Assembly (NCBI GenBank): GCA_959347315.1
Contig: OY365807.1
Coordinates: 28,391,310-28,455,309 of the forward strand
Length of the DNA stretch: 64,000 bases
Origin: Bimastos eiseni
Lineage: Eukaryota; Annelida; Clitellata; Crassiclitellata; Lumbricidae
Reading direction: 5' to 3'
The notes under the pieces: generated by a model
The model's input: only the letters and a program-made list of their open reading frames with translations
Told to the model about the DNA's origin: nothing
The model's database searches: none
Translations under genes and position numbers: made by a program
Part shown: piece after piece, positions 37,201-47,200 of the stretch
Numbering within the stretch: the first letter of the stretch is position 1
How the letters are laid out: each line of letters opens with the position of its first letter

Positions 37201-39796
37201 TATTGGGCAGGGTATTGGGCAGATTAACGAAAGATGCGAATTGCGCCAAGGCTTACCATGGGATGGCGGTTACGGTCAAGTTGGTGAAAATTTGAAAGAA
37301 CAAGTTCGTGAGCCACACAACTTACAATTGCGGCTAATCGGAACGCTGGTATCGCCAGTAGCACCGTATGGTTCCGAAGCCTGGACATTAAAAAACAGGA
37401 GGGAAATGCATTCAAGCATTTGAAAATAAGTGCATAAGACAGACGTTGAGATCTTGATAATGAAGACGATGATGATATAACCAGGACACTTCATTTATGT
37501 ACCTGTACTTATAAAGTGATCTACGAAGACACGATTGCGTGTGCCGATATAAATCTAATAACAAATCGAATTTTATCACACTTTCTATAAATAGCCTACT
37601 AACAGCACTAGCCGTGCGCTCATGACAGGTTTTCAGCAGACGATGTATAAACGCATTACGCGATAACAATTTATACTACATTTCTTTATTTGGTTTGAAC
37701 TGAAGCAGGATACCAAGGACCCTAATTTCTCATTGATAAATTAAGCCAAGAACCCTAATTTCTCGTTTAAAAGTGTATTGCACATCCTGACTTGTTCTGT
37801 TGTAATGAAAAATAATGTACAATTCATGTAGCGCCTATTCTTGCGCCACGTGGACGTCCTCAGTGTATGTGTCTGACCTCAGTGTCTGTGATGCTAGTAG
37901 AGACCCTACCTGAGTGAGTTCTGGAATGTCCGGAATCTCCAGTCTCCAGCCTTCATCGTCTGTGAGGTGGAAATGGAGCTGATTCATCTTGTAGATGGTC
38001 ATCGCGTCGATCAGTTGCCTGATGTCTTCCGCTGGATGGAAGTTCCGACCGACATCGATGTGCATTCCGCGATATTCGAACCTCGGTCCATCTCGAACGA
38101 CTCCACTGGGAACTTCATCGCTGTAGTCAGTCAGACTGAGCAGAGACTGGATGGCGTAGAACACTCCGGTCGACGTTCTTCCGGTCAAGGTCACGGCTTC
38201 GTTGTCGGGGTCAATCTCCAACTGGTAAGCCTCAGGGCCGTCGAGGAACTGGGTTCCGTTTGGGTTGGACACTTCTCCGATTTGGAGGATGATTATGCGT
38301 GAGGAAGGAGAACTTCCGGGAGGAACTATCGTCAGCTCAAGGACATCTGTGAAAAACAAGAATCGTACAATCTACAATTGAAGGCATTTCAACGTCAGAT
38401 TCGTTGTAACGTCTCTTCGTGACATTTTAAGTAAATATAACAGAAGCAACCTTGTTACTGTGACGGTAAGGTGACAGAGGTTAGTCTCATCAATGCATCA
38501 AATGAGTAACGTTAATGAACTTTGTTGTCACACATTGTCGTTGCCCTGACACTAATAGCAAGGTTACATTGATATAGAAACATTGCCTTTATGCTATAAT
38601 ATTACATTCATCGATTGCTCAGCTCAGATTTTCTCAATCGCATCATTTGCACGCTTTAATGTAAGACTGTTACCTGCGAGAAATTCTGCTTCGTTTGCTA
38701 ATCCATCGACTGGTTGCAGGATAACCCATCCACCGTAGCGAATATTTACAGTCCGTGCATCATTGAGGATTGTTTCAACTGGAGTGGGCAAGATTCCAGT
38801 TCTCACGCCGTTTCCACCTGAATCTGGTACGTAGTTCTCATCGTATCTTTGCGGAGGAGTGAAGGGATTGTATTGGTCTCTTGGTGTTCTCTTCCACTGG
38901 TTCTGCTGATCAAAGGGTGCCGTGAACCACATTGGTTCTCTGGCGGTACTCAGAATAGTGCGTCCTTCGGTGCATTCGTCAGTAGCGACGTACCAATTAG
39001 GATAGATGTCAGTGAAAGCCACCATAGGAGATGATGCAACAAACAACACTTCCAGAGTCTGTCCATGGCTTATTGGGACGAACGACGAGATCGGCCAAAG
39101 ACGATGGAGGCCGCCGTTGATATGAGCAACCTGCATAATTATAAGATTCTATTTAAGAGAAAGAAACCGTTAAATAAATATTCGCGCATTTCCTGAAACA
39201 CCAGAATCTCTGATAGAGGAACCGACGTCTTTGAAGTTTGGGTATTCTCAAGTCAAGGCTGAACAGAATGACTATGCAGACTCAAGACCCAAGACTCAAA
39301 CGAACATAATTACGCAAGTAAAACCAATACAAGGTAGGATAATGTCAGACGAGGTAGGGCATATGAAGATATGCCTGAAAGGTTAAGTGGTTGTTAGAGG
39401 TAGATGAGGTCAGTTATCAGGACTGGTCATAATGGAAATGCGTTTTCCATATATCGCAACACGAGAATACAGACGCTCAAATTGGATAGCCTAGGTCCTA
39501 GGCATTTTGGCAAATTGACAACAGTTACTGGTGCCAGCTCGGAAATTAGTTATAGGATACGTCCCAAGACTAAACATACTTGAGAGTCGATTGATGCCTA
39601 TGATTAAGAGTCACATTATGCAGAAATGTCCATGCGTTGCGATTCAATGTACACGGGCTATGATGAGCCCTAATGGCATCTCAGCCCAAAGTGATTCAAT
39701 GTTCTAACCGTTTTTTCAATATTCTATCTTTGGCTTTCGGTCAGTCACACTATTGCATCTTATCAGTATTAGGTCTACACGTAAGAGTCAAACTAT

Positions 39797-39832
<36 letters not shown>

Positions 39833-40657
39833 AAGTACGTGTGATCACTGATCAGGCCTGTAATGATCCTATAAATAATTGAGACATCGTGAATCTCATG
39901 CAAAATGGATACATGTGTCACCTTCAATCCGGTATTGGGAATTTCCGTTTCATTATTTGGACCCCCTGCGAAGCCTTGAATGCCGCGACTGTGGGTCAAG
40001 TAGATTGACCACTGGACAGGTCCGCTGGCGATGTCCTGTTGTCCAGTATTGGTCAGGTTGATCTGGCATCTGGTCACCTGGTCCTCCTCCAAATCGAAGT
40101 TCCTCACCACTTCATAGCGAACGTCCAGGTAAGTAGCCAGGTAATCAAGCGTATCAACATCAGCAGGAAGACATTCGCTCCACACTGAAAATATACGAGG
40201 TCGTCTGGTGATGGTGTCATCAGACACTTAGAACATAACAGCTCGCAATAATTGTGCAGATTCACATATAAACAGCATTGGGCAGTTTTAAAGTGGAACT
40301 ATGGAAATGTAGGCTGACACGACACTCTTATTATCCACATCCACGACATCACCCTAATATTGGCTGTATACCTACTGGAAGGGATGATCCTTGGTTGTCG
40401 TCTTCCAATCTGGGCGACCAGTGGTGAAAAGGGTTGATGGTTTACACTCTGATCATCACCCTTTCACTGCATGTGCGCGCCAGACATTTTGTTGCAAAAG
40501 AAAAATTAATTAAACGTCTTAACGACTGCATTGCCTTCGTTATCATTCACATCCACTCTCGTTTACTTTTCCACCTTGACGTCTACCGACATCTGTGAAC
40601 ATGTTCAACTTTTGAACTAATTCGATCATTTTTGCAGCATTTCTATTCGTGTATTTG

Positions 40658-40705
<48 letters not shown>

Positions 40706-41094
40706 TACATATATATAGGCCTTTGCGAATCAACCCTTCTTCCAACGAGATCATTTACTTACAATTACATAACCAAAGTGAACTTAGATCTTACTTAATG
40801 AAATCTTCACCAATTTGCCCAATCTACAATTTGGGGAGAAGGCAGAGCAGAAGATAAGTTTCATCCAGTGTGTATTTTTGGTTGCCCTGACGCCGTGTGC
40901 TCGGCATGCAGTTCTTCATAGGTCTATGCCTAGACTTAGTTGGTCTTGATATTTAGCTCCGTACCAGAATCGAAACCGCCCGGTCGCTATAGAAAACGCG
41001 GATATTTCATATTAAAATGAATAGAGGCACACGTACCTGAGGAAGGGTAGGCCAGGAGCCAGAAGCAAAACGCCAGACAGAAGATGGACGCCAT
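31146..41094 (-). CDS. Beta-N-acetylhexosaminidase, chitobiase-type GH20, copy A (9 exons, whole gene)
   Basis: Nine exons join in frame to 891 aa. Coding segments are 41037-41094, 39922-40184, 38674-39130, 37910-38346, 35892-36602, 34912-35155, 33588-33840, 33165-33326 and 31146-31236. Domain order is: signal peptide (1-19); CHB_HEX carbohydrate-binding-like domain (about 20-200); GH20b (about 220-345); GH20 catalytic barrel (about 347-760); C-terminal CHB_HEX_C domain (about 810-891). The length and order match bacterial chitobiases (about 880 aa), not the shorter HEXA/HEXB. The enzyme should remove terminal beta-GlcNAc from chitooligosaccharides or glycans in the secretory route, lysosome or outside the cell. 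R352 ([14 protein letters not shown]) and catalytic D550-E551 (HVGGDEVP) are present. The usual W-x-E pocket motif is WSD (D732), unlike copy B. Its 5' neighbour is copy B, 2.8 kb upstream on the same strand. Confidence 0.93.
31781..32954. mobile_element. Terminal-inverted-repeat element in copy A intron 8
   Basis: The left end GGGGCCGTTCACATATTATA is matched by its complement TATAATATGTGAACGGCCCC at the right end (about 32935-32954). Subterminal G-rich blocks follow, each containing GTTATATAACG-like words. It is about 1.17 kb with no transposase ORF, so a non-autonomous DNA transposon. It is absent from the matching intron of copy B as far as I can see. Confidence 0.75.
32823..32847 (+). other. 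Putative G-quadruplex motif
   Basis: Four G runs (GGGG, GGG, GGGGG, GGGGGG) separated by one or two bases, inside the TIR element. Confidence 0.6.
33165..33326 (-). CDS. Copy A exon 8: C-terminal domain
   Basis: Acceptor TTTTCAG|GATCG, donor GTTCT|GTAAGT, 162 bp. It encodes IDPDNSSRVLVTSGFPGLPI, then YSMDYGSTWT and TTYPLDIHLRV, typical of the C-terminal chitobiase domain. Read through, the frame would stop within the donor, but the strong GTAAGT and an in-phase last exon support splicing. Confidence 0.87.
33588..33840 (-). CDS. Copy A exon 7: end of catalytic barrel, WSD variant
   Basis: Acceptor TCTGTAG|GGATTC, donor GCTAA|GTACGT, 253 bp. It encodes [13 protein letters not shown], then [17 protein letters not shown]. 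The Glu of the family motif W-x-E is Asp here (codon GAT); copy B has GAA. Confidence 0.9.
33950..34080. repeat. Degenerate (GTGA)n tract
   Basis: GAGTGAGTGAGTGAGC and related words in copy A intron 6. Confidence 0.7.
34912..35155 (-). CDS. Copy A exon 6: ATHLYFDH segment of GH20
   Basis: Acceptor CTCCAG|GTTATC, donor ATCATTG|GTAACA, 244 bp. It encodes [20 protein letters not shown], then RGLYWATRF and [12 protein letters not shown], as in bacterial chitobiases. Ends in phase 1. Confidence 0.9.
35271..35308. repeat. (TA)n microsatellite in copy A intron 5
   Basis: TA repeats with a TACATACA interruption. Confidence 0.85.
35892..36602 (-). CDS. Copy A exon 5: catalytic core of GH20
   Basis: Acceptor GTTTCAG|GTTGGC, donor TACAAG|GTAAGG, 711 bp. 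It includes [13 protein letters not shown] and the catalytic pair in YHVGGDEVP. The barrel segment reads VWANVWEWG where copy B has VWDNVWEWG (A622 against Asp). The first 480 bp or so match copy B almost exactly; the last 220 bp are diverged. Confidence 0.95.
36740..37440 (+). pseudogene. LINE reverse transcriptase relic with YADD in copy A intron 4
   Basis: Antisense to the host gene. Fragments read MFNILAEQVLRKALDDFPG, GYADDIVLLATSPKELRMLV (YADD at 37009-37020), then GEYNMAI, and after a frameshift VAPYGSEAWTLKNRR. This is the order of the palm and thumb of a CR1/RTE-like non-LTR retrotransposon. It is broken by stops and frameshifts. Copy B intron 4 (592 bp against 1307 bp) lacks it. Confidence 0.85.
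37910..38346 (-). CDS. Copy A exon 4: GH20b and start of catalytic barrel
   Basis: Acceptor TTTCACAG|ATGTCC, donor CACTCAG|GTAGGG, 437 bp. It contains [18 protein letters not shown] (substrate-binding Arg) and [15 protein letters not shown], both strong GH20 signatures. About 375 bp are identical by eye to copy B exon 4. Confidence 0.95.
38674..39130 (-). CDS. Copy A exon 3: rest of CHB_HEX and start of GH20b
   Basis: Acceptor TATGCAG|GTTGC, donor TCGCAG|GTAACA, 457 bp, phase 0 to phase 1. It encodes VAHINGGLHRLW through ANEAEFLA. The last 145 bp or so are nearly identical to copy B; the first 310 bp are visibly diverged. Confidence 0.92.
39797..39829. repeat. (AT)n microsatellite in copy A intron 2
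   Basis: Pure AT repeat about 90 bp past the exon 2 donor. Confidence 0.9.
39922..40184 (-). CDS. Copy A exon 2: first half of CHB_HEX domain
   Basis: Acceptor TTTTCAG|TGTGGAG, donor TTGAAG|GTGACA, 263 bp. It encodes [20 protein letters not shown] through [18 protein letters not shown] resembles the start of bacterial chitobiase N-domains. One codon longer than in copy B (FDLEEDQVT against FGLANQGN). Confidence 0.92.
40660..40705. repeat. (AT)n microsatellite in copy A intron 1
   Basis: Near-pure AT repeat. Confidence 0.9.
41037..41094 (-). CDS. Copy A exon 1: start codon and signal peptide
   Basis: The ATG at 41094 opens MASIFCLAFCFWLLAYPSS, a clear signal peptide. The donor is TCAG|GTACGTGT (phase 1). 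Copy B has the same 58-bp exon with the same donor. Confidence 0.92.
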
Positions 41095-41188
41095 TCAATT
41101 TACTTGCGAAGATGATTTTAAAACGAGTGACGAACTGATTATGTCCTGAAAGTTTAGCTAAATACTGGTTCTTTGATGAAAATGACTG

Positions 41189-41205
41189 TTTATAAACGCC
41201 TGATA
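41189..41205 (-). promoter_or_regulatory. Candidate TATA box with upstream TATCAGGCG, copy A
   Basis: TTTATAAA (41189-41196) lies 95 bp upstream of the ATG on the minus strand. It is directly preceded by TATCAGGCG (41197-41205). The same TATCAGGCG precedes a TATATA box in copy B. Confidence 0.5.
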
Positions 41206-42284
41206 CAAAAGAAAATTAGGCTATCTACAATTCTACATGTATGCCGTATACACAAGCGTGGTGTTGTAGACACTGATTATTATCAGCTCATCTGTGCTTT
41301 GTATCGTTCAAGTAATCTGTATACGTCTTGCTATCATCAACAGGTGTTGATGAGTTCACCGAGTTTCCAGGGTTGAGAAATAAACGAGATTCGAGGCAAA
41401 GAAGGTCAACTGTACTTTGACCTACATTTAATTCACATAATATCCAGCATAAGAAGTCAAATATGTCATACGATCTGTATACAAACATAACAGGAAAAGG
41501 AAAGTTTGAGAATGTGCTATGACATTAACCATTACCTTTATTGTTCATGGAAACAATAAATGTTATGGTTATGGCCATGACACATTCTCAAACTTTCTTC
41601 TTTCTGACCTGAGAGTAAACACTCTAAGCGTTGATCGGTATGCAGTTCTTCGTACTTGAGTTTCTGCAAGCCATAGGCCCAAAGGATTTCAACAATTTCA
41701 CAGTGTTCATGAAGCACATAAGAAATACACGTAGTTGTCATTGATCTGTTACATTTAGTGCAAGCGTATTTCAACCGAAAGTTCGTCAACTAACAAAATA
41801 TTGTGCCTCAAAGTGCCTTAAAATATATCAATCGAATAAGATATTTTTGGTGAATGAATACGCAAAATCACTAGATAGGACTATGCCTGGCCTTAAAATC
41901 AGAATTTAAGGCATCGGTATCAACCAAATAAGTTTGGCATGAACGTCCAAATGTCAAGGGTAGGGTGGAAATTATTTTATAAATTATTTCAATAATATTA
42001 ATTACTAGGCATACATATATATTGGTTTCAAAAATACAAACTTATTTTTGTAAGGTTTCACGCTTCAAGATGCTGTCATTTAGGTCTATTAATTACAATG
42101 AATTATAAAGCAGTGTTGGTAGCGGTGGAAGTAGTATAGTGGTAATTCTTATAGTAACAGCAGCAGCGGCAGCAGTAATAATAATAACTTTGCCTCGATG
42201 TACATATGATCAATCGGAGACCTGGAAATCAATTAAAAGAGAGAAACATCTGCGTTATCGGAAACTAGTTGGGGAACTAGGCGT

Positions 42285-42720
42285 TGCATGGGTTGAGACA
42301 GGGTTTTGTACGCTGGAGAGCAGAAAGAGGGCGGCCGCTGGTTCACCAACCCCTCTACTGGGTGTTCCAGATGTTCCCTAGAGCGAACGGCGAAGGTTTC
42401 AAGTCAATAGCTGTAAAAGTGTGCAAAAACATAAACGGAATGACAGACTGTATACCTGCTATCTGTACGATATCTCCCAAACCGTCCGTTCATTTATGAT
42501 GGTGTAACAGAAGAAGAGGTGTGGCAGACAGATATCCCATGCACATGTCGGCAAATATGCAGCAGGTGTTTCGTCGACACGCTCCTGGCGATTGAGAAGG
42601 AAACTTTTCTTGGGGGTCCTGAGACAGGTTTTTGGCCTTGGAGACCAGGATGACGGCGGCCGCTGGGTTCACCAAGTACCAACCCCTCTACAGGGTCTCC
42701 TGGGTATTCCCCGAGCCAAC
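42285..42720. repeat. Direct repeat of about 90 bp between the hexosaminidase copies
   Basis: Two similar blocks, about 42290-42380 and 42620-42716. Each runs TGAGACAGG, TTTTG, TTGGAGA/CTGGAGA, GGCGGCCGCTGG, GTTCACCAA, CAACCCCTCTAC, GGT. It is part of an unidentified interspersed repeat; the rest of 41095-43912 shows no gene. Confidence 0.7.
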
Positions 42721-43814
42721 TTATGCATCATTGCAACAAAACTGTTCCTGTCTCAGTCTTTCCCTCACTCTCTTCCTCCATCTGCCTCTGAGGTTTTTGG
42801 CTTCAAGAATATGACCCGAGTTAGTACAGATTGTGGCGGGGAATTCTTTCACGCTCTCTCCCGGGCAATCTATAATTTTGAAACTGGACAATTCGAACGT
42901 CCCAAAAAGTACTGGGGTGAAACTATTGCCCTCACCCCAGGACCTTGATGAGTACTGGGGCGAATGTTCCTGTTGCCATTGTTTAGTCGGCGCCTACGAA
43001 GTCTCCAACCTTCTAAATATTACCTTACTGTGTCATTTCAAGGTATTTAAGCCGACAAGGCCGTCATATATGGCGCTGAAGTTGTCCATATAATGTTCCA
43101 TTATAACTTTCATGTAGAATTGTATACGTAATCGCCATCTTTCTTAGTTGCACATCTAAACTGTAACTTTAGTTATTATCTGGGAGTAAAAAATACCATA
43201 TTTCAAGCAAGAATAAAATTTGCGCCCTTTCTATATTTGCGCCCTGTGCCACGGTACCGCTGGCACCACCCTCGGTACGGTCCTGCCAGTACAGTTGCCT
43301 GTTCTCCCCAGCTATCCGATCAGGATAGCTGTACTGCATTTTCAGATTTAGAATCCTTTCATTACAAGCATCTTGTTTTCGGATCAGATGTGGAGGTGGA
43401 GATTCAGAATGTCTGCCTGCCTGCCTGCCTAGAGGAGTTGCTTTCCAAGGGATTATTGGTCGGATACTGTATAGTCATGTGTTGAGCCGTGAACGCCTCT
43501 GATACGAGTGGTGTTATACAAGTACTTCATTACATTAAATTTTTTTGCATTACACTACATTACATTACCATGATTACTGCATACTGTATTGCTCATATTG
43601 TGTGTTCTTATTATGGCTGATATCTCAAGTAAAGTGGCATTGAATTGAAAAGATTGACCACTGAAACGGTAATTCAGCTAGGTTTACATGAGGTTCAACT
43701 AACAGTATAGTCTAGCATCTAAAGTGTTTTGGTTTCACTCACTTTCACATCAAGAAATGATAATAACGCCTTTAGTAATCACCCACATTTTTAATCAATG
43801 TCTGCTTCTGGTAG

Positions 43815-43820
43815 TTTATT
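43815..43820 (-). terminator. Polyadenylation signal AATAAA, hexosaminidase copy B
   Basis: AATAAA on the minus strand, 93 nt past the stop, in the same context (CAATAAACTAC) as copy A. Confidence 0.65.
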
Positions 43821-43912
43821 GTGTTGCATTTTTGAAAAAATAATTTAATAACCGAACAGAAAAATTTGTGCAATTAGAACAGTGATGTTTGGTAAGTGAA
43901 CAGAGAAGACAA

Positions 43913-44003
43913 TTAGTAGAGATTCTCCGAGCTGCAGAATTGCTCACTCTGCGCTTCCACCGTAAGAGTCACTGGGCGAGATGACCTTGACCTATCTGCC
44001 GAT
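43913..44003 (-). CDS. Copy B exon 9: last exon and stop
   Basis: Acceptor TTTTTGACAG|ATCGGC, 91 bp. It encodes [20 protein letters not shown] then QFCSSENLY and TAA. Confidence 0.85.
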
Positions 44004-44243
44004 CTGTCAAAAATACAGACACTTCACTTATTTTCGGCAGCATTTTTGAATAACTTATTTCACGAGACAAGTAGGCTTTGTTACAGCAGCAGTCATATAA
44101 TTATTAGCTTGCAGTGTGCAACAGGAGCTAATAAAAAGGAACAGCGTTTATCAACCTTCGCCCCTCCTTCTTGATTATTAATCAACACATTGTTTTTAAA
44201 ATATAATCATCGCTAAAATAATAATAATAATAATAATAGTAAT

Positions 44244-44295
<52 letters not shown>

Positions 44296-47200
44296 GCGTC
44301 AGTGATGCAGGCTTAACTATGCTAGTTTTGATGGCTTGCTAGTTGCTATTAAGTTTCTTTTCATCGTTGCTCAGTCGGTATTCATGGGAAATCTATAGTT
44401 TCAATTCGCTTAGATAGTTTGTGCTTTCTTATCCACTGTTTTTCTCAGCGCTTGTCGTTCTCTTCTCGCAACTTCCCACACAGCGCGATAATTGGGGCAC
44501 TTGACAGCAGGCTTCGGGGACGCGATAAGGTCAATGTGAGATAAGAATGCGACAAATCTTGATGCTAATTATAACGCAGATTCAACCACCGCTCCAAGAC
44601 TGAATTACACAACCAGTGGTTGGTCTACAGCTTCTCAAACGCATCCCGAAGGCGGTAGATTGGTCTGTCCGCAATCTCTACTAACATTTTCCACATTCAA
44701 TTTGTTCTGACCAGTAATGTTGGCTGGCTCTGGTTTCGTTTGTGCGTTAAGTTCCAACGCAACCCATTAGAGCTGGCCGAAGGCAAAATTGGCTACATAT
44801 TGAAGAAACGTGGAGCAGACCGGGTCTGGTCACTGAACCATCTGTGGCGACTGAAACTGCGGATGCAGAGTATACGGGGCACCAACTGAACGCTTACTGG
44901 CTCGGACTCCCTTTAGCCTGCTGCTATCTCCAAGCTGGAGAATGACAATATTAATGTAGCCATTTACATTCTATGTGATGAAAGTCGCCCCGCTACGTCA
45001 AGCTAGAAGGTCCTTGACAACTTGTTTGGCAAACACTCAATTGACTATAATTGTGCAAGACCCAGCCTGCCTGATCGCTTCACTGGCATTCCATCTTCTG
45101 CCACTCACAACAATCCAGCATCGAGTTCAGGGGTCGAATATAGATTGTAGAAGCTACCATTTGTTCTTTGCCATTAGGTTCTGCTGAGGGTCCAGCAGAC
45201 GGACTGCGCCCCAGAAACTGTGAGTTGCCAGCGGCCTTGCTTAGGGAAATGATCGGATTTATAAACATCCTGCTACGCGGTGCTGGTTGACTCAGATAGA
45301 CACTGTGGATAAACTGGCTTCCCCTTATGTCCAATGTAGATTTGCATGAAACTCATAAAAAAATAAATTTGTGCTTGTGAATGCCTTAGAAGAAGAAGTA
45401 ATAGAACTAGGTCGAAAAACTTCAAAGAGAGAAAATTCTAAGAATGCAGGAATGAATAAAAAGAAACTTATTTAGCGAACGACGGAACGAAACCATAAAT
45501 AAATCTAATGACGTCAAATACTTTTGATTGTCACAATGTACGTGTGGCTTGACAAAATTTTATTTCATGTTTGGGAATCGCTGGATAACTTACAATACAC
45601 GAAGTTGAATATCCAGCGGGTAGGTTGTTTCTGGCGGAAGCGTAATCACGTCATTACACGATGTCCACGTTGAACCATAATCTACGGAATAGACAACTGG
45701 AAGCCCTGGGAAACTGGACGTTACTAGCACCCGGTGGGAGTCATCAGGGTCGATTCTGAAAAATATGAAATTTATCTTATATTCAATCCATTGTGACGAC
45801 ATAGTTCATGCATTTTCTAATTTATGGGATAGGATTTTGTGACGAGAATTTGAAGACTAAGCAACAAGCAGGACACAGAGGAGGAGAAAGAGAACCATTA
45901 TAATGATGTGGATTACATGTATGTCGATAGGGCAGCAGTCATAATAGCGATGATGGCATTAAGTGTGATGGTATAAGACTACAGGTAGTCTACTACCATA
46001 GAAGCATTAGGCCAATTGTACCTCTCGAAAACTGCCCATATATATACATGTATATATATATATATGTGTGTGTGTGTATGGCTGTTGATAATCCACTGGT
46101 GAAATTGAGCGTAGATCTACAGCTGCGAATTTTGGGATCTACGAAGTTCAGGCTTGTGTTTGTTGGACTAATGAAATATCATGCTGGTTGTCAACAGAGG
46201 CGGCGATATCATTTTACAGGTAGCGGACACCCAATGAGAGGGATAGAAAATGTGAGGGGAACAAACGCATAACGTGTTCCTCTCTATAAAAGGTAGAGGG
46301 ACTTGACCCATCGAGATCGACGCCCTCGCTGGCTGAGTCATCTGCAATTTTGGATCAATTCTGTGTCGTTGACTTCTAATTACTAGCTACTAATTAGACT
46401 TAAGTAAGTGTAGAATAAAAACTATAATTGATGTTATTATACCCACTTAGCCCCAGCTGGTGCAATGTTGTATTTCACACCAAGTCGATCAAGTCTGAGG
46501 AACTCTTTGTAACCCATGAGATTGGCGAATGCTTGCCACTCTACTTTCAACCTTTCATTCCGGAGGACCTCGTCTGTTTCAGTTTCGAAATTGCCGTGAT
46601 GCCACGCCCTTTCTGCCAGTGCAACCAGACGTGGGAAGATCATGTAGGTGAGATTCTGTGGAGAACGAGTCACTTCACTCCATAGCTGTCCCTGGATTCC
46701 TAAATTTTTAGATAAATTTTTAGATAAATTTGCTAAACTATAATTAGTTCCGACCTTTTGAACTGGCATTGATATCCATCAAGAAATTCGAATGTTTTCT
46801 TGAATTTACTAAATGAATAACTGATCGCCTTTACTTAGGTTTTGGTTATGCCATTGGATAAACTGTAAATGGCATTTAAGCCATCATAAGATACAGAACT
46901 CTACATTCGTTAGTGTTACCAATAATGTTTGCTCTGCTCTTGTCGTCTTTCAATGGCGGACATCCGTACACAGCACAAATTTCGGATTTGTTGAGTTGGT
47001 GACCATCTCCGTCCAGTCCAATGTTGTCGTAGAGTGAATCCGGCATGAACCCGAACACTTTCAGAGGTGAGGTGACCCGTGTGGCCCAGTAAAGTCCTCG
47101 GTCTTCTGGATCTGCCTCTGATGAATGGTCAAAATAGAAATGAGTGGCGTGCGCTATGATGACCTGGAAACAGATTCATCATTGTTAGTTATCCCGAGAC

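Noticed and set aside
37967..38302. 111-aa plus-strand ORF, identical at 48888-49223
   Set aside because: Antisense shadow of hexosaminidase exon 4; identity simply reflects the near-identical exons.
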